Of a stretch of 64,000 nt of DNA, positions 9,368 to 17,925 are shown in pieces. The notes beneath the pieces are model-generated. The model was not told the DNA's origin. It ran no database searches and saw only the letters and a list, made by a program, of their open reading frames with translations. The stretch comes from Anaerolineales bacterium. Its GTDB lineage: Bacteria > Chloroflexota > Anaerolineae > Anaerolineales > Villigracilaceae. Position 1 is the first letter of the stretch, and the number at the start of each line of letters is the position of its first letter. The DNA is taken from positions 1 to 64,000 of the forward strand of contig JAEURJ010000009.1 of NCBI GenBank assembly GCA_016789305.1. Direction: 5' to 3'. Position numbers and translations under genes: made by a program.

Positions 9368-10451
9368 CATGAAGCCTCTCACTCCAAAACAAAGATGGAC
9401 TGCTCCACAAAATTATCTTTCCCTGCAGCTTTGGGAATCGCTTGGCGCAGGCTTGCTGAATCTGTTCGTCTTTGGCTTACTGTTCGTTTATCTTTTTCCC
9501 ATGGCCTATATGGCGGCCACCTCTCTCATGGAAGGTCCGCAGCTTTCCGACCGTAATTCTCCCGCGTACCCCGCTCGACACATTCGCTATGAGTATGAAG
9601 GGAAAAGCTACGCAGTATATAGTGTACCTTTTGAAAGTGGAGAAGTTCGCGAACTGGCCCTGATCAAGCCCGGTCGGACCAGCAGCGAGTTCGTTGACCC
9701 GGCACATCCTGAACAGGGAGTTATCACCTGGGAAGGAAACTGGCGTAAATTGGTGGGCGTGTATGAATGGCATATCACCTTTGATAATTTCACACTTCTT
9801 TTCCGCGCCCTGCCCATTATGAGGATGCTGCAAAATACACTGGTCATGACCTTGATCACCGAGGTCGGGGTGCTGCTTTCCTCCATCGTAGTTGCGTATG
9901 GCTTCTCCCGTTTTCCACTGCCGGGCGGGAACACACTGTTTTACATCCTGATTGCCACCATCCTCATCCCGGAAAAAGTGACTCTTATCCCAACCTACTT
10001 CTTCTTCGTACGAGTCCTGCATTGGGAAGGCAGATGGCTGCCGATCCTCCTGCCTTTCTTCTTTGGGAACGCGGTGTATATCTTTCTACTGCGCCAGAAT
10101 TTCAAGAGCATACCCAAGGATCTGGATGAAGCCGCCATGCTTGATGGCGCGGGTCCATTGCGGATTCTTTTTGAGGTGATTCTGCCCCAGGCCTGGCCCA
10201 CCGTGATCACCGTGTCGCTTTTGCATTTCTTCTACATGTGGAACGAGACCCGTCAGGCCGCCCTATATTTGAGCATCCGCCGTGACCTGGTTCCGATCTC
10301 CTTCGGCGTGCAAAACTTTCAAAGCCTGGCACCCATTCAAAACCAATTGCAGGCCAGCGCATTGATTTTGATGATCGTGCCTGTTATTGTGTTGATCATC
10401 TCGCAGCGCTATTTCATGCGGGATGTCGTTGTCACTGGAATGGAAAAGTAA
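9360..10451 (+). CDS. Sugar ABC transporter permease, MalG-type, with a large extracytoplasmic insert
   Basis: The 363-residue partner permease has the EAA loop EAAMLDGAGPLRILFEVILP and six expected helices. It is longer than usual because about 90 residues lie between helix 1 and the rest (roughly residues 55-145: SLMEGPQLSDRNSP onward to the region before HITFDNFTLLF). This segment is hydrophilic and should face outward. The ATG at 9360 overlaps the upstream gene; an alternative ATG at 9369 is also possible. It should form a heterodimer with the MalF-type protein. Confidence 0.85.
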   Translation: MHNMKPLTPKQRWTAPQNYLSLQLWESLGAGLLNLFVFGLLFVYLFPMAYMAATSLMEGPQLSDRNSPAYPARHIRYEYEGKSYAVYSVPFESGEVRELALIKPGRTSSEFVDPAHPEQGVITWEGNWRKLVGVYEWHITFDNFTLLFRALPIMRMLQNTLVMTLITEVGVLLSSIVVAYGFSRFPLPGGNTLFYILIATILIPEKVTLIPTYFFFVRVLHWEGRWLPILLPFFFGNAVYIFLLRQNFKSIPKDLDEAAMLDGAGPLRILFEVILPQAWPTVITVSLLHFFYMWNETRQAALYLSIRRDLVPISFGVQNFQSLAPIQNQLQASALILMIVPVIVLIISQRYFMRDVVVTGMEK

Positions 10452-10453
10452 CC

Positions 10454-11767
10454 ATGTTTCGTAATCCCAATCATCGAACTGTGTTCTTCATCTGGCTAGG
10501 ATGGGCGCTGATCATGCTCGGATATCACATCCTTGTGCCGGCCCGCTTAACGATCAAACCACCGGACTATGCGCTCGAATGGACCGACACCGAAACACTA
10601 CCGGGCAGTCAAAATGGAAAGATATTTCTCAACGAGCATTTCTTGAATCGTCATGTTTCATGGGATTCAGAATACTATCTTGCGATTGCAGTCTCCGGAT
10701 ACGAGGCTCCCACCATTCACCGCATTCGCGGTCAGATCGGCTCGAGTAGTGCATCCAACCCGGGATATTGGCCGTTCGTCATTCCCGCAAATTCCCAGAG
10801 CACCCCGGGAATTTCATTGAGCTATGCATTCTTCCCGTTTTACCCCATGATGATGAGGTTGTTTGCAATTCCGCTTTCCCTCTTTGGCCTGAATGAAATC
10901 GCCACAGCGACCCTTGCGGGCGTGATCGTTTCCATGTTGGGAACACTCGCAGCCATGCTGGCACTCTATGAATTTGGCAAAGATGATATGAATGAAGCCA
11001 GCGGCATCCGCGCCGCATTTTATCTGCTGATTTTTCCCAGTGCATTTTTTCTGGCTGAGATATACACGGAAGGATTATTTGTCGGACTGGCATTCAGCAG
11101 CCTGCTGTTGGCGAGGCGCGGATATCGCGGCTGGGCTGCGCTGATTGCGATCTTCGCAACGTTTACCCGCGCGGTTGGCGTACTGCTCTTCATCCCCATG
11201 CTCATCTCCTGGATCAAGGAATGGGAGTGGATGGAATTGGATATGGAATGGAAACAGATCTATTATCGCGGGCTCCCCTGGCGTGTCATTTTCAGAGCGC
11301 TGATCGTTTTTGCGCCACTGGCCGCCTTCTTCCTCTGGCGTATCTCCTACTACGGGCTTGCTTTCAGCCTCGTGGAAGAGGAATTCTTCGGGCGTGGATT
11401 TTTGGCATTTGGCAATACATTCGTTTTATGGGCTGATGGATTCAAGGCGATTTTTGGGAATGTTCCAAACGCCGCCGCCTACTACTTTGTGGAATGGCTC
11501 GGTGCGATCATTGGGTTCACCGCCTGCATTGCAGGCTTTAAGAGACATCCCGATATTGCCATCTTCGGCTTTCTCGTTGTTTTCCTTTCCTTCACCAGCG
11601 GACCCGCGCAAGGCATTTATCGTTATGTGCTCGGTGCGCCACCCGTCTTTTTATTTCTCAGCCGCCTCGGTAAAAATCAGGTTTTCGACCGGCTCTGGAC
11701 GATTGCCAGTATTTTGATCATGGGCATGATGTGTACGATGTATATGTTCGATATGTGGGCGGGCTAG
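10454..11767 (+). CDS. PIG-V-like membrane mannosyltransferase family protein
   Basis: The 437-residue polytopic membrane protein starts 2 nt after the permease stop. An acidic loop carries RHVSWDSEYYLAIAVSGY, then LSYAFFPFYPMMMRL, PSAFFLAEIYTEGLFVGLAF and FATFTRAVGVLLFIPML. This is the pattern of bacterial PIG-V/GPI18-like GT-C glycosyltransferases, which move mannose-type sugars from a polyprenyl-phosphate donor on the outer face of the membrane. The WD in SWDSEYY is the probable catalytic acidic position. Its place behind sugar permeases may reflect simple co-transcription. Acceptor unknown. Confidence 0.7.
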   Translation: MFRNPNHRTVFFIWLGWALIMLGYHILVPARLTIKPPDYALEWTDTETLPGSQNGKIFLNEHFLNRHVSWDSEYYLAIAVSGYEAPTIHRIRGQIGSSSASNPGYWPFVIPANSQSTPGISLSYAFFPFYPMMMRLFAIPLSLFGLNEIATATLAGVIVSMLGTLAAMLALYEFGKDDMNEASGIRAAFYLLIFPSAFFLAEIYTEGLFVGLAFSSLLLARRGYRGWAALIAIFATFTRAVGVLLFIPMLISWIKEWEWMELDMEWKQIYYRGLPWRVIFRALIVFAPLAAFFLWRISYYGLAFSLVEEEFFGRGFLAFGNTFVLWADGFKAIFGNVPNAAAYYFVEWLGAIIGFTACIAGFKRHPDIAIFGFLVVFLSFTSGPAQGIYRYVLGAPPVFLFLSRLGKNQVFDRLWTIASILIMGMMCTMYMFDMWAG

Positions 11768-11850
11768 CCGGGAATACAGGTTCTTTTCAAAAGAGCAAGA
11801 ACTGTGTTTTTAGTATGAAGGCGAAACACTAAATAGACATACCTGTGATT

Positions 11851-11865
11851 TATAATACACGGGTA
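11851..11865 (+). promoter_or_regulatory. TATAAT box 8 nt before the coaBC start codon
   Basis: A perfect TATAAT (11851-11856) ends 8 nt before the ATG at 11865. Transcription should begin at about the start codon, giving a leaderless or nearly leaderless mRNA. No ribosome-binding site lies between. No good -35 hexamer is seen at the usual distance. Confidence 0.55.
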
Positions 11866-13070
11866 TGTCTATTTTTTCAGGCAAGAAAATCATCCTCGGC
11901 GTGACCGGTTCCATCGCCGCCTACAAAGCCGCCGATCTGGCATCCAAACTCACGCAGGCGGGCGCAAACGTGGATGTGATCCTCACACTAGCGGCGGAGA
12001 ATTTTGTGACTCCGCTCACCTTTCAATCGGTAACAGGTCGGCGCGCTTATACAGATAAAGACTTGTGGGGCAATGAAGCACATGTGTTGCATGTCGGCTT
12101 GGGAAAAAATACAAACCTGTTGCTCATCGCTCCCTGTACAGCAGATACGATTGCCAAACTGGCGCATGGCATCGCAGACAATCTATTGACTGTCACCGCG
12201 TTGGCCGCCACCTGCCCCATCGTCGTTGCACCCGCGATGGATGGCGGGATGTTCGACGCACCGGCCACACAGGAAAATATCGCCACCTTGAGCAGGCGCG
12301 GCGTGACCATCATCGGTCCGGCCGAAGGGCATCTCGCTTCGGGTCTCAGCGGCAAGGGACGCCTGATCGAGCCATCCGATATTCTGGGTCATACGCGGAA
12401 AGCGCTTGGCAAAAACGGCAGCCTCGCCGGGAAAAAATTGGTTATCACCGCGGGCGGGACTCAGGAAGCCATTGACCCGGTCCGTGTGATTACTAATCAT
12501 TCCTCCGGGAAACAGGGATATGCCCTCGCGCAAGCTGCCTTGGATGCCGGCGCGGAAGTTTGCCTGATCACCACACCCACGGGATTAATCCCCCCAATTG
12601 GTGCCCAGGTGATAAAAGTAAAAAGTGCACAGGATATGCTGGATGCGGTGATGAATGAAAATGCAGATGCCCTGATCATGGCTGCTGCCGCGGCGGACTT
12701 CCGCCCAAAATATACTGCCCGAGACAAGATGAAAAAACGGGATGGCATTCCACAGATCGAGCTCGAAGCGGCACCCGATATTCTTAAAACAGTATCCAGC
12801 TCTCAGTTAAGTACGAAGCGGTTTAAAGTCATGGTAGGGTTTGCCGCTGAAAGCAGGGACCTGCTCGATAACGCCGCTGAGAAATTAAAGTCCAAAGGGT
12901 TGGATTTCATCGCCGCCAACGACATCTCGGCAAAGGATGCCGGTTTCGAAGTGGAAACGAATCGAGTCACTTTATTGTTTGCAAACGGGGCGAGGGAAAT
13001 TTTACCGTTGATGAGCAAGGCGGAAGTGGCTGAGAAGATCATTGAACATACATCAAAGCTTTTGGAGTAG
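11865..13070 (+). CDS. coaBC: Phosphopantothenoylcysteine decarboxylase / phosphopantothenate-cysteine ligase
   Basis: The 401-residue bifunctional coenzyme A enzyme. The N-terminal flavoprotein half has GVTGSIAAYKAADLASKL and a histidine in HVLHVGLGK (H76, likely catalytic base). The usual PxMNxxMW motif reads PAMDGGMF, with Asp for Asn and Phe for Trp. The C-terminal ligase half has VITAGGTQEAIDPVRVI, TNHSSGKQGYALAQAA and the lysine-rich RDKMKKRDG. Product is 4'-phosphopantetheine precursor for CoA in the cytoplasm. The phosphoesterase gene begins 2 nt downstream, so the two form an operon. Confidence 0.93.
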   Translation: MSIFSGKKIILGVTGSIAAYKAADLASKLTQAGANVDVILTLAAENFVTPLTFQSVTGRRAYTDKDLWGNEAHVLHVGLGKNTNLLLIAPCTADTIAKLAHGIADNLLTVTALAATCPIVVAPAMDGGMFDAPATQENIATLSRRGVTIIGPAEGHLASGLSGKGRLIEPSDILGHTRKALGKNGSLAGKKLVITAGGTQEAIDPVRVITNHSSGKQGYALAQAALDAGAEVCLITTPTGLIPPIGAQVIKVKSAQDMLDAVMNENADALIMAAAAADFRPKYTARDKMKKRDGIPQIELEAAPDILKTVSSSQLSTKRFKVMVGFAAESRDLLDNAAEKLKSKGLDFIAANDISAKDAGFEVETNRVTLLFANGAREILPLMSKAEVAEKIIEHTSKLLE

Positions 13071-13072
13071 GT

Positions 13073-13804
13073 ATGCGAATTTTGGTAATGTCTGATATAC
13101 ATGCAAATTACACGGCGCTGGAAGCTGTGTTAAGAGATGCGGGGAAAGTGGATGAAACCTGGTGCCTTGGCGATCTGGTGGGCTATGGTCCGGACCCGAA
13201 CGCCGTGGTGGAAGAGGTGCAGGATATTCCCAACCTGATTTGTTTGCTCGGCAATCATGATGTAGGCGTGATCGGAAAGATGCCGCTGGAAACATTCAAT
13301 GGCGATGCGCGCCGTTCGTTGATGCATCATGAAAAAGTTCTGACTGCCACCAATCTCGAATACATGCGGTCGCTTCCCTCCACAATCAAAGTGCGCGGTG
13401 AAGCCACACTTGCACATGGCAGTCCGCGCGACCCGCTGTGGGAATATATTTTGAATTCATTGACCGCACGATTGAACTTCGATCATTTTGAAACGCCGTG
13501 GTGTTTTGTGGGACATTCCCATATTCAATGCATTTTCATTTTGAATCCGGAGACGGATCAGATCAGCCTCGATCAAACCAAGCCGGATACGACGATCCAG
13601 CTGCGGCCGAAAATGATCCTGAACCCCGGCTCCGTGGGCCAGCCCCGTGACCGTGATCCCCGTGCCGCCTACGCCATCTACGACACCGAGGCCCGCAGCT
13701 GGACGCCGCGCCGCGTGGAATACAACATCCCCGAAGTACAGCAGCGCATCCGCGAATTCAAGCTGCCGGAGAAACATGCATTGAGAATTGCCGAAGGCTG
13801 GTAA
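13073..13804 (+). CDS. Calcineurin-like metallophosphoesterase
   Basis: The 243-residue protein has the metal-binding blocks of the family: MSDIHANYTALEAVL, LGDLVGYGPDPNAVVE, LLGNHDVG, and GHSHIQ near residue 145. It resembles the DUF2436/YfcE-type bacterial phosphodiesterases, usually with two divalent metals (Mn, Fe or Zn). It is soluble with no signal peptide. It is translationally linked to coaBC (2-nt gap). The substrate is not deducible; cyclic or bis-phosphodiester substrates are common in the family. Confidence 0.85.
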   Translation: MRILVMSDIHANYTALEAVLRDAGKVDETWCLGDLVGYGPDPNAVVEEVQDIPNLICLLGNHDVGVIGKMPLETFNGDARRSLMHHEKVLTATNLEYMRSLPSTIKVRGEATLAHGSPRDPLWEYILNSLTARLNFDHFETPWCFVGHSHIQCIFILNPETDQISLDQTKPDTTIQLRPKMILNPGSVGQPRDRDPRAAYAIYDTEARSWTPRRVEYNIPEVQQRIREFKLPEKHALRIAEGW

Positions 13805-13882
13805 TTTTCGCGGGGAACATATCCAGGTTCGAGTTCGTCCTTTGGCAAAGAAATCATCAAAGGAAGTGAAGGAGAAGATTCC

Positions 13883-14881
13883 ATGAAAAAAGTTTTGCCT
13901 TTTATTTTGATCGCAGTTTTCCTGCTCGCCGCCTGCGGAACCAGCGCACGCTACGCTGAAGTACCCGCAGCGCCGGATGTTTACAATTACGATGCAGTGA
14001 CTGGCGGCAGCAGCGCACCGGCCGAACAATTCGCCCCTATTGCTGCGCCGATGGCAACGGCGGGGCCAGGCACGTATGAAGAACCTGCCAGTGGAGTCGT
14101 TGCAGCAGATGGTTCCAATGTTGCCGCCGCTCAAGTGGAACGCATGGTCATTCAAAATGCAGACCTTGCCATTGTGGTCGCGGATGTGGATGCCCGCACC
14201 AAACAGATCAGCAACATGGCTGTGCAAATGGGCGGCTTTGTCGTTTCCTCCAACATGTATCAAAACTACGCCAGCGACGGTACGCTGGTTCCCGAATCCA
14301 GCATCGTGGTCCGCGTTCCCGCAGAAAAGCTGGAAGATGCGTTGAAGCAAATCAAGGCAGACGTGGTCGATGTTCAGAGTGAGACCCGTTCCGGGCAGGA
14401 TGTCACTGCTGAATATGTCGACTTGAAATCCCGCTTGAAGAATTACGAAGCTGCAGAAGCCCAGCTTGAAGAGATCATGAAGAATGCCACGGATACGGAA
14501 GATGTGGTCAACGTGTTCAATCAATTGGTCTACTATCGCGAGCAGATCGAGCTGGTCAAGGGGCAGATGAAATATTACGAAGAAGCTGCTGCGCTTTCCG
14601 CGATCAGTGTTCGTATCATTGCCGAAGAAACCATCAAACCGATCAAGATCGCAGGCTGGGAACCCCAAGGTGTGGCGCGTGATGCCATTCAGGACCTGAT
14701 CTATTTCTTCCAGGATTTCGCAGATTTCCTCATTCGCTTCGTGATCTACACATTGCCAGTCTGGATCACAGTTGCCATCCCGTTGTATCTGGTTTTCCTC
14801 GGTGCCCGCGCGGTCTTCCGAAAATTACGAGGCAACAAAGCCAAAAAAGAAGTAACATCGCAGGTTGAAGAGAAAAAATAA
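13883..14881 (+). CDS. DUF4349 lipoprotein with C-terminal membrane helix
   Basis: The 332-residue protein has a lipoprotein signal ending in LLAACG, a low-complexity linker, and a central DUF4349 domain. There MVIQNADLAIVVADVDARTK is followed by GGFVVSSN, SIVVRVPAEKLEDAL and a coiled-coil LKSRLKNYEAAEAQLEEIM. One membrane helix lies near the end (VWITVAIPLYLVFLGA), then a basic tail. So it is attached to the membrane at both ends with the domain outside. The function is unknown; such proteins are common in Chloroflexi and Firmicutes. AAGGAAGTGAAGGAG precedes the ATG. A strong terminator follows directly. Confidence 0.8.
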   Translation: MKKVLPFILIAVFLLAACGTSARYAEVPAAPDVYNYDAVTGGSSAPAEQFAPIAAPMATAGPGTYEEPASGVVAADGSNVAAAQVERMVIQNADLAIVVADVDARTKQISNMAVQMGGFVVSSNMYQNYASDGTLVPESSIVVRVPAEKLEDALKQIKADVVDVQSETRSGQDVTAEYVDLKSRLKNYEAAEAQLEEIMKNATDTEDVVNVFNQLVYYREQIELVKGQMKYYEEAAALSAISVRIIAEETIKPIKIAGWEPQGVARDAIQDLIYFFQDFADFLIRFVIYTLPVWITVAIPLYLVFLGARAVFRKLRGNKAKKEVTSQVEEKK

Positions 14882-14884
14882 AAT

Positions 14885-14919
14885 AAAAGAGAGGCCACCG
14901 AAACGGTGGCCTCTCTTTT
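14885..14919 (+). terminator. Rho-independent terminator after the DUF4349 gene
   Basis: AAAAGAGAGGCCACCG, then AAA, then CGGTGGCCTCTCTTTT form a perfect hairpin with a T-run. It ends 3 nt before the -10 box of rsmG, so the two transcription units are clearly separated. Confidence 0.92.
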
Positions 14920-14921
14920 GC

Positions 14922-14934
14922 TATAATCTCATTA
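14922..14934 (+). promoter_or_regulatory. TATAAT box 6 nt before the rsmG start codon
   Basis: TATAAT at 14922-14927 lies directly behind the terminator hairpin, and the rsmG ATG is at 14934. The predicted transcript starts at the ATG itself (leaderless). This also argues against the longer in-frame start at 14865, which would lie inside the preceding gene. Confidence 0.6.
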
Positions 14935-15644
14935 TGGATGCACTCATTCAGGATGCCCGCACGCTCTTCAACGTTCACCTCACCGCCCGTCAGGTGATGT
15001 CGCTGATCACTTATGAAAAAGAACTGCTCGATTGGAATCAGAAATTCAACCTGACCGCCATTCGGGATGTGGAATCGATCCGCGTGAAGCATTTTCTGGA
15101 TTCATATTCCTGCGTTCTCGCCTGGAAAGCCATTCCCCCGCTTCGCCTCATTGACGTTGGAACGGGTGCGGGGTTCCCGGGCATTCCTCTTAAAATAATA
15201 TATCCCACCACCCATGTGACATTGGTTGAATCAGTCGGCAAGAAAGCCATGTTCTGCCAGCATATCATCAGCAAGCTGGGACTTGAAGATATTAATGTGG
15301 TTCAATCCCGTGCCGAGGATATCGGTCAACTGCCAGCCCATCGTGAAAGTTACGATTGGGCCGTGGCCCGCGCCGTGGCCAACATGACCGTGCTCAGCGA
15401 ATATCTTTTGCCGCTGGTAAAGGTAGGCGGACACGTTCTCGCGCAAAAAGGCGAAAGCGGACCCGCCGAAGCGCAGTCCGCTGAAAAGGCGATGAAATTA
15501 CTGGGCGGAAAACTCAAGCAATTGATCCCCGTCAATTTACCCGGCGTCGCCGATGATCGCTTCCTTGTCATAGTAGATAAGGTCGCTGCCACTCCGGGGA
15601 ATTATCCGCGCAAGGCGGGAATTCCCGCAAAGACACCGTTATAG
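14934..15644 (+). CDS. rsmG: 16S rRNA (guanine527-N7)-methyltransferase
   Basis: 236 residues from the ATG at 14934. RsmG/GidB signatures: LLDWNQKFNLTAIRDVESI near the start, VKHFLDSYSCVLAW, then the SAM-binding LIDVGTGAGFPGIPLKI and VTLVESVGKKAMFC, and the DWAVARAVANM block. The enzyme methylates N7 of G527 in 16S rRNA using S-adenosylmethionine; its loss gives low-level streptomycin resistance in other bacteria. The terminal lysine/arginine stretch YPRKAGIPAKTPL is typical. It converges with recF across a 27-bp palindrome. Confidence 0.95.
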   Translation: MDALIQDARTLFNVHLTARQVMSLITYEKELLDWNQKFNLTAIRDVESIRVKHFLDSYSCVLAWKAIPPLRLIDVGTGAGFPGIPLKIIYPTTHVTLVESVGKKAMFCQHIISKLGLEDINVVQSRAEDIGQLPAHRESYDWAVARAVANMTVLSEYLLPLVKVGGHVLAQKGESGPAEAQSAEKAMKLLGGKLKQLIPVNLPGVADDRFLVIVDKVAATPGNYPRKAGIPAKTPL

Positions 15645-15650
15645 ATTTTA

Positions 15651-15677
15651 TAGGGACACAACGACGCTGTGTCCCTA
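15651..15677. repeat. 27-bp palindromic repeat, copy 1 (rsmG/recF gap)
   Basis: TAGGGACACAACG, A, CGCTGTGTCCCTA form an almost perfect hairpin between the convergent rsmG and recF genes. A near-identical palindrome occurs at 54096-54120 inside the SHMT-GcvT gene, so this is a dispersed REP-like sequence. Here it may also serve as a two-way terminator, although the T-run is short. Confidence 0.7.
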
Positions 15678-16880
15678 CTTTCTCGGCTGAACCACTCCCC
15701 CGCTTACATCCCAAATATCGGACTCACTCGTAAACTCCTGCGAGAATAAACTTAAATCAGTTGTAGTGAATAACACTTGCTCGCCTTTGCCGACATATTT
15801 CAGGAGATCGGCGCGACGATTCATATCCAGCTCGGCCATAACTTCATCCAGCAAGATCACCGGCCATTCGCCGGTACGTTCCTTCATCCATTCCACTTCT
15901 GCGAGCTTCAGGGCCAGCAGGGTGGTGCGCAGTTGACCGCGCGAACCGTAATCGCTGACATCCGCCTTGTTGATGACGAAGCGCAAATCATCACGATGCG
16001 GACCGATGGTGGTCACGCCGCGGGCGATCTCTTCGCTGCGAATCGATTTCAATTTTTCAAGAAATCCATCCTGAATTTCATCCAATTCAATCGAGGAACG
16101 GTCGATGACCGTATCCAATTTCAAGCCAAATTGTCCGTTTGGCTTGGGCAACGGGTCGTATGCGGGTTCATAGGCGAGACGCAAAATTTCGGTTCCGCGA
16201 GTCAGCTCGTGATGAATGCGTGAAGCGAAGCGCTCGATCTCCTGAACGGCTTGAATGCGCCACAAGATGATTTGCGCTCCAAACTTGACCAGCGTCTCAT
16301 CCCACACCTGTAGTTGGTTCGAATCCCCGCCGCGTTCGTTCAAGCCTTTAAGCAGCGCATTGCGTTGAGTCAGTGCCTGACTGTATTCGCCCAACGCCCT
16401 CGCATACGCAGGGACAGCCTGCGCGAGTGCGAGGTTGAGATATCGACGGCGCTCGTCAGGACCGCCCTCGATGATCTGCGACATCTGCGGAACAAAGATA
16501 ACCGCGTTGAAATGTCCGATCACATCGTTGGCATGGCGCTTGACACCATCCAATAAAATTTCTTTGCGCAGGCGTTGACCGTTAACACCGGTGGGTTCCA
16601 AAATGAGGCGGGCTTCCAAATGATGCTTGGTCTTGCCGCGCTGATAATCCGCGACAAGACGCGTCACTGCCAGTGGGTTTTTTGCCTCGTGAAAGTTGAC
16701 GATCTGGCGGTCGACATGTGTTTGAAAGGAAGTGAATGCCGCCAGAAAATAAATGGCTTCGAGCACACTGGTCTTGCCCTGGGCATTGCTCCCTACCAGC
16801 AAAACAGCCCGCCGTGGAATGTCGATGTCCAGGCGGGTGAGACTGCGAAAGTTGGTGAGCGAAAGATGGTTTAGATACAC
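15675..16880 (-). CDS. recF: DNA replication and repair protein RecF
   Basis: The 401-residue SMC-like ATPase. It starts YLNHLSLTNFRSLTRLDIDI, has Walker A VGSNAQGKTSVLEAIYF, the signature region SRGQLRTTLLALKLAE and Walker B VILLDEVMAELD. RecF helps load RecA at single-strand gaps together with RecO and RecR. It begins at a GTG overlapping by one base the stop of the upstream acetyltransferase gene. It is not next to dnaN or gyrB here, unlike in many bacteria. Confidence 0.95.
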   Translation of the reverse strand: MYLNHLSLTNFRSLTRLDIDIPRRAVLLVGSNAQGKTSVLEAIYFLAAFTSFQTHVDRQIVNFHEAKNPLAVTRLVADYQRGKTKHHLEARLILEPTGVNGQRLRKEILLDGVKRHANDVIGHFNAVIFVPQMSQIIEGGPDERRRYLNLALAQAVPAYARALGEYSQALTQRNALLKGLNERGGDSNQLQVWDETLVKFGAQIILWRIQAVQEIERFASRIHHELTRGTEILRLAYEPAYDPLPKPNGQFGLKLDTVIDRSSIELDEIQDGFLEKLKSIRSEEIARGVTTIGPHRDDLRFVINKADVSDYGSRGQLRTTLLALKLAEVEWMKERTGEWPVILLDEVMAELDMNRRADLLKYVGKGEQVLFTTTDLSLFSQEFTSESDIWDVSGGVVQPRK

Positions 16881-17350
16881 TACAGGTTTATTTCCAATTC
16901 AAGTTCATCCCGAAGGGGAATGTCGTGCTCACCGATCAGCGGGATGGATGGCTTCAACTTTCTTGACTCATGGACCGCGCCGCGACGAAGAGCTGAGAGT
17001 TCAAACCCTCGTTTTTGATAAAAGCCAAGTGCATTCAAATTGTCATTCGTGGTGATCAGGAAGACCCGGCGGCATTTCCTCTCTTTTGCCTCACGAATGA
17101 CTTTATCGATCAACCGTGAACCGATACCTTTGCCTTCTTCCAGACTATTCAGCGATGTGATCTCACACTCGTCCGCGCGAACCTGAAATGTGAGCAGGCC
17201 TGTCCAGTCGCCGAAGACAAATCCTTCCACTTCATCATAACGAACTGTGAGACCGTGCATGATCATCAGTTCACTACCCCAGTGATCGACCCAAAAATTT
17301 CGGAGGCGGGGCAGGTCATCGCGAGTCAGGCGGCGGATTTTATCCTGCAC
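16880..17350 (-). CDS. GNAT family N-acetyltransferase
   Basis: 156 residues with the GNAT fold: the acetyl-CoA pyrophosphate loop region SLEEGKGIGSRLIDKVI and the following RRVFLITTNDNLNALGFYQKRGFELSAL, where a conserved N and Y recur. It lies between def and recF in the same direction, 5 nt after def and overlapping recF by one base. The substrate is not recognisable. Family members acetylate small amines or protein N-termini, and a link with deformylase is only positional. Confidence 0.88.
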   Translation of the reverse strand: MQDKIRRLTRDDLPRLRNFWVDHWGSELMIMHGLTVRYDEVEGFVFGDWTGLLTFQVRADECEITSLNSLEEGKGIGSRLIDKVIREAKERKCRRVFLITTNDNLNALGFYQKRGFELSALRRGAVHESRKLKPSIPLIGEHDIPLRDELELEINL

Positions 17351-17355
17351 GGAGG

Positions 17356-17892
17356 TTAATCCAAATCGACGGGCTCTTCGTCTTCACGAGGTTTCCAAAC
17401 ACGCGTGGCAAGGTCGGTGAATAATATACCATTCAGGTGGTCGATCTCATGCTGGAAGATGCGCGCCATCCAGCCATCCACTTTGAGTTTGACAGGCTGG
17501 CCATGGCGATTGAGTGCTTTGACCTGAATCGCTTCATGTCTTTCCACTTCGCCCTGCAGGCCGGGAATGGACAAACATCCCTCGATACCCATTACTTTTT
17601 CCTCGGATTTTTTAACGATCTCGGGATTGATAAGAACATATAACTTTTTCGGCTTGGGAGGCGCATCCATGTCTTCCGCCTCTTCATCATCTTCATCCTC
17701 TGCATATTCAACCACCGCAAGTTGAAGCGGAATATTCACCTGCGGCGCGGCAAGCCCCACGCCGGGCGCCTCACGCATGGTTTCGATCATGTCATCGATC
17801 AGGGTTTGCAGTTCCTTGTCGAATTTTGTAACGGGCTTCGCCTTGCGCCGCAAGATCGGCTCGGGCAAAAATATGATTTCTCTCAATGCCAT
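17356..17892 (-). CDS. def: Peptide deformylase
   Basis: 178 residues with the three PDF motifs: PGVGLAAPQV, EGCLSIPG (C106) and QHEIDHLNG (H148, E149, H152), which together bind the metal and carry the catalytic glutamate. It removes the formyl group from nascent N-terminal methionine. An unusual acidic insert, EYAEDEDDEEAEDMDAPP, lies at about residues 62-79 between motifs 1 and 2; the C-terminus is also acidic. Start ATG at 17892 follows the cNMP-binding gene by 33 nt. Confidence 0.95.
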   Translation of the reverse strand: MALREIIFLPEPILRRKAKPVTKFDKELQTLIDDMIETMREAPGVGLAAPQVNIPLQLAVVEYAEDEDDEEAEDMDAPPKPKKLYVLINPEIVKKSEEKVMGIEGCLSIPGLQGEVERHEAIQVKALNRHGQPVKLKVDGWMARIFQHEIDHLNGILFTDLATRVWKPREDEEPVDLD

Positions 17893-17925
17893 TCTTCTAT
17901 GTTCCTGTTCACTTGATAATTTATT

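Noticed and set aside
13457..14668. 403-codon open frame on the minus strand
   Set aside because: It lies antisense to the phosphoesterase and DUF4349 genes, has a His/Phe/Asp-rich shadow-like composition and no motif.
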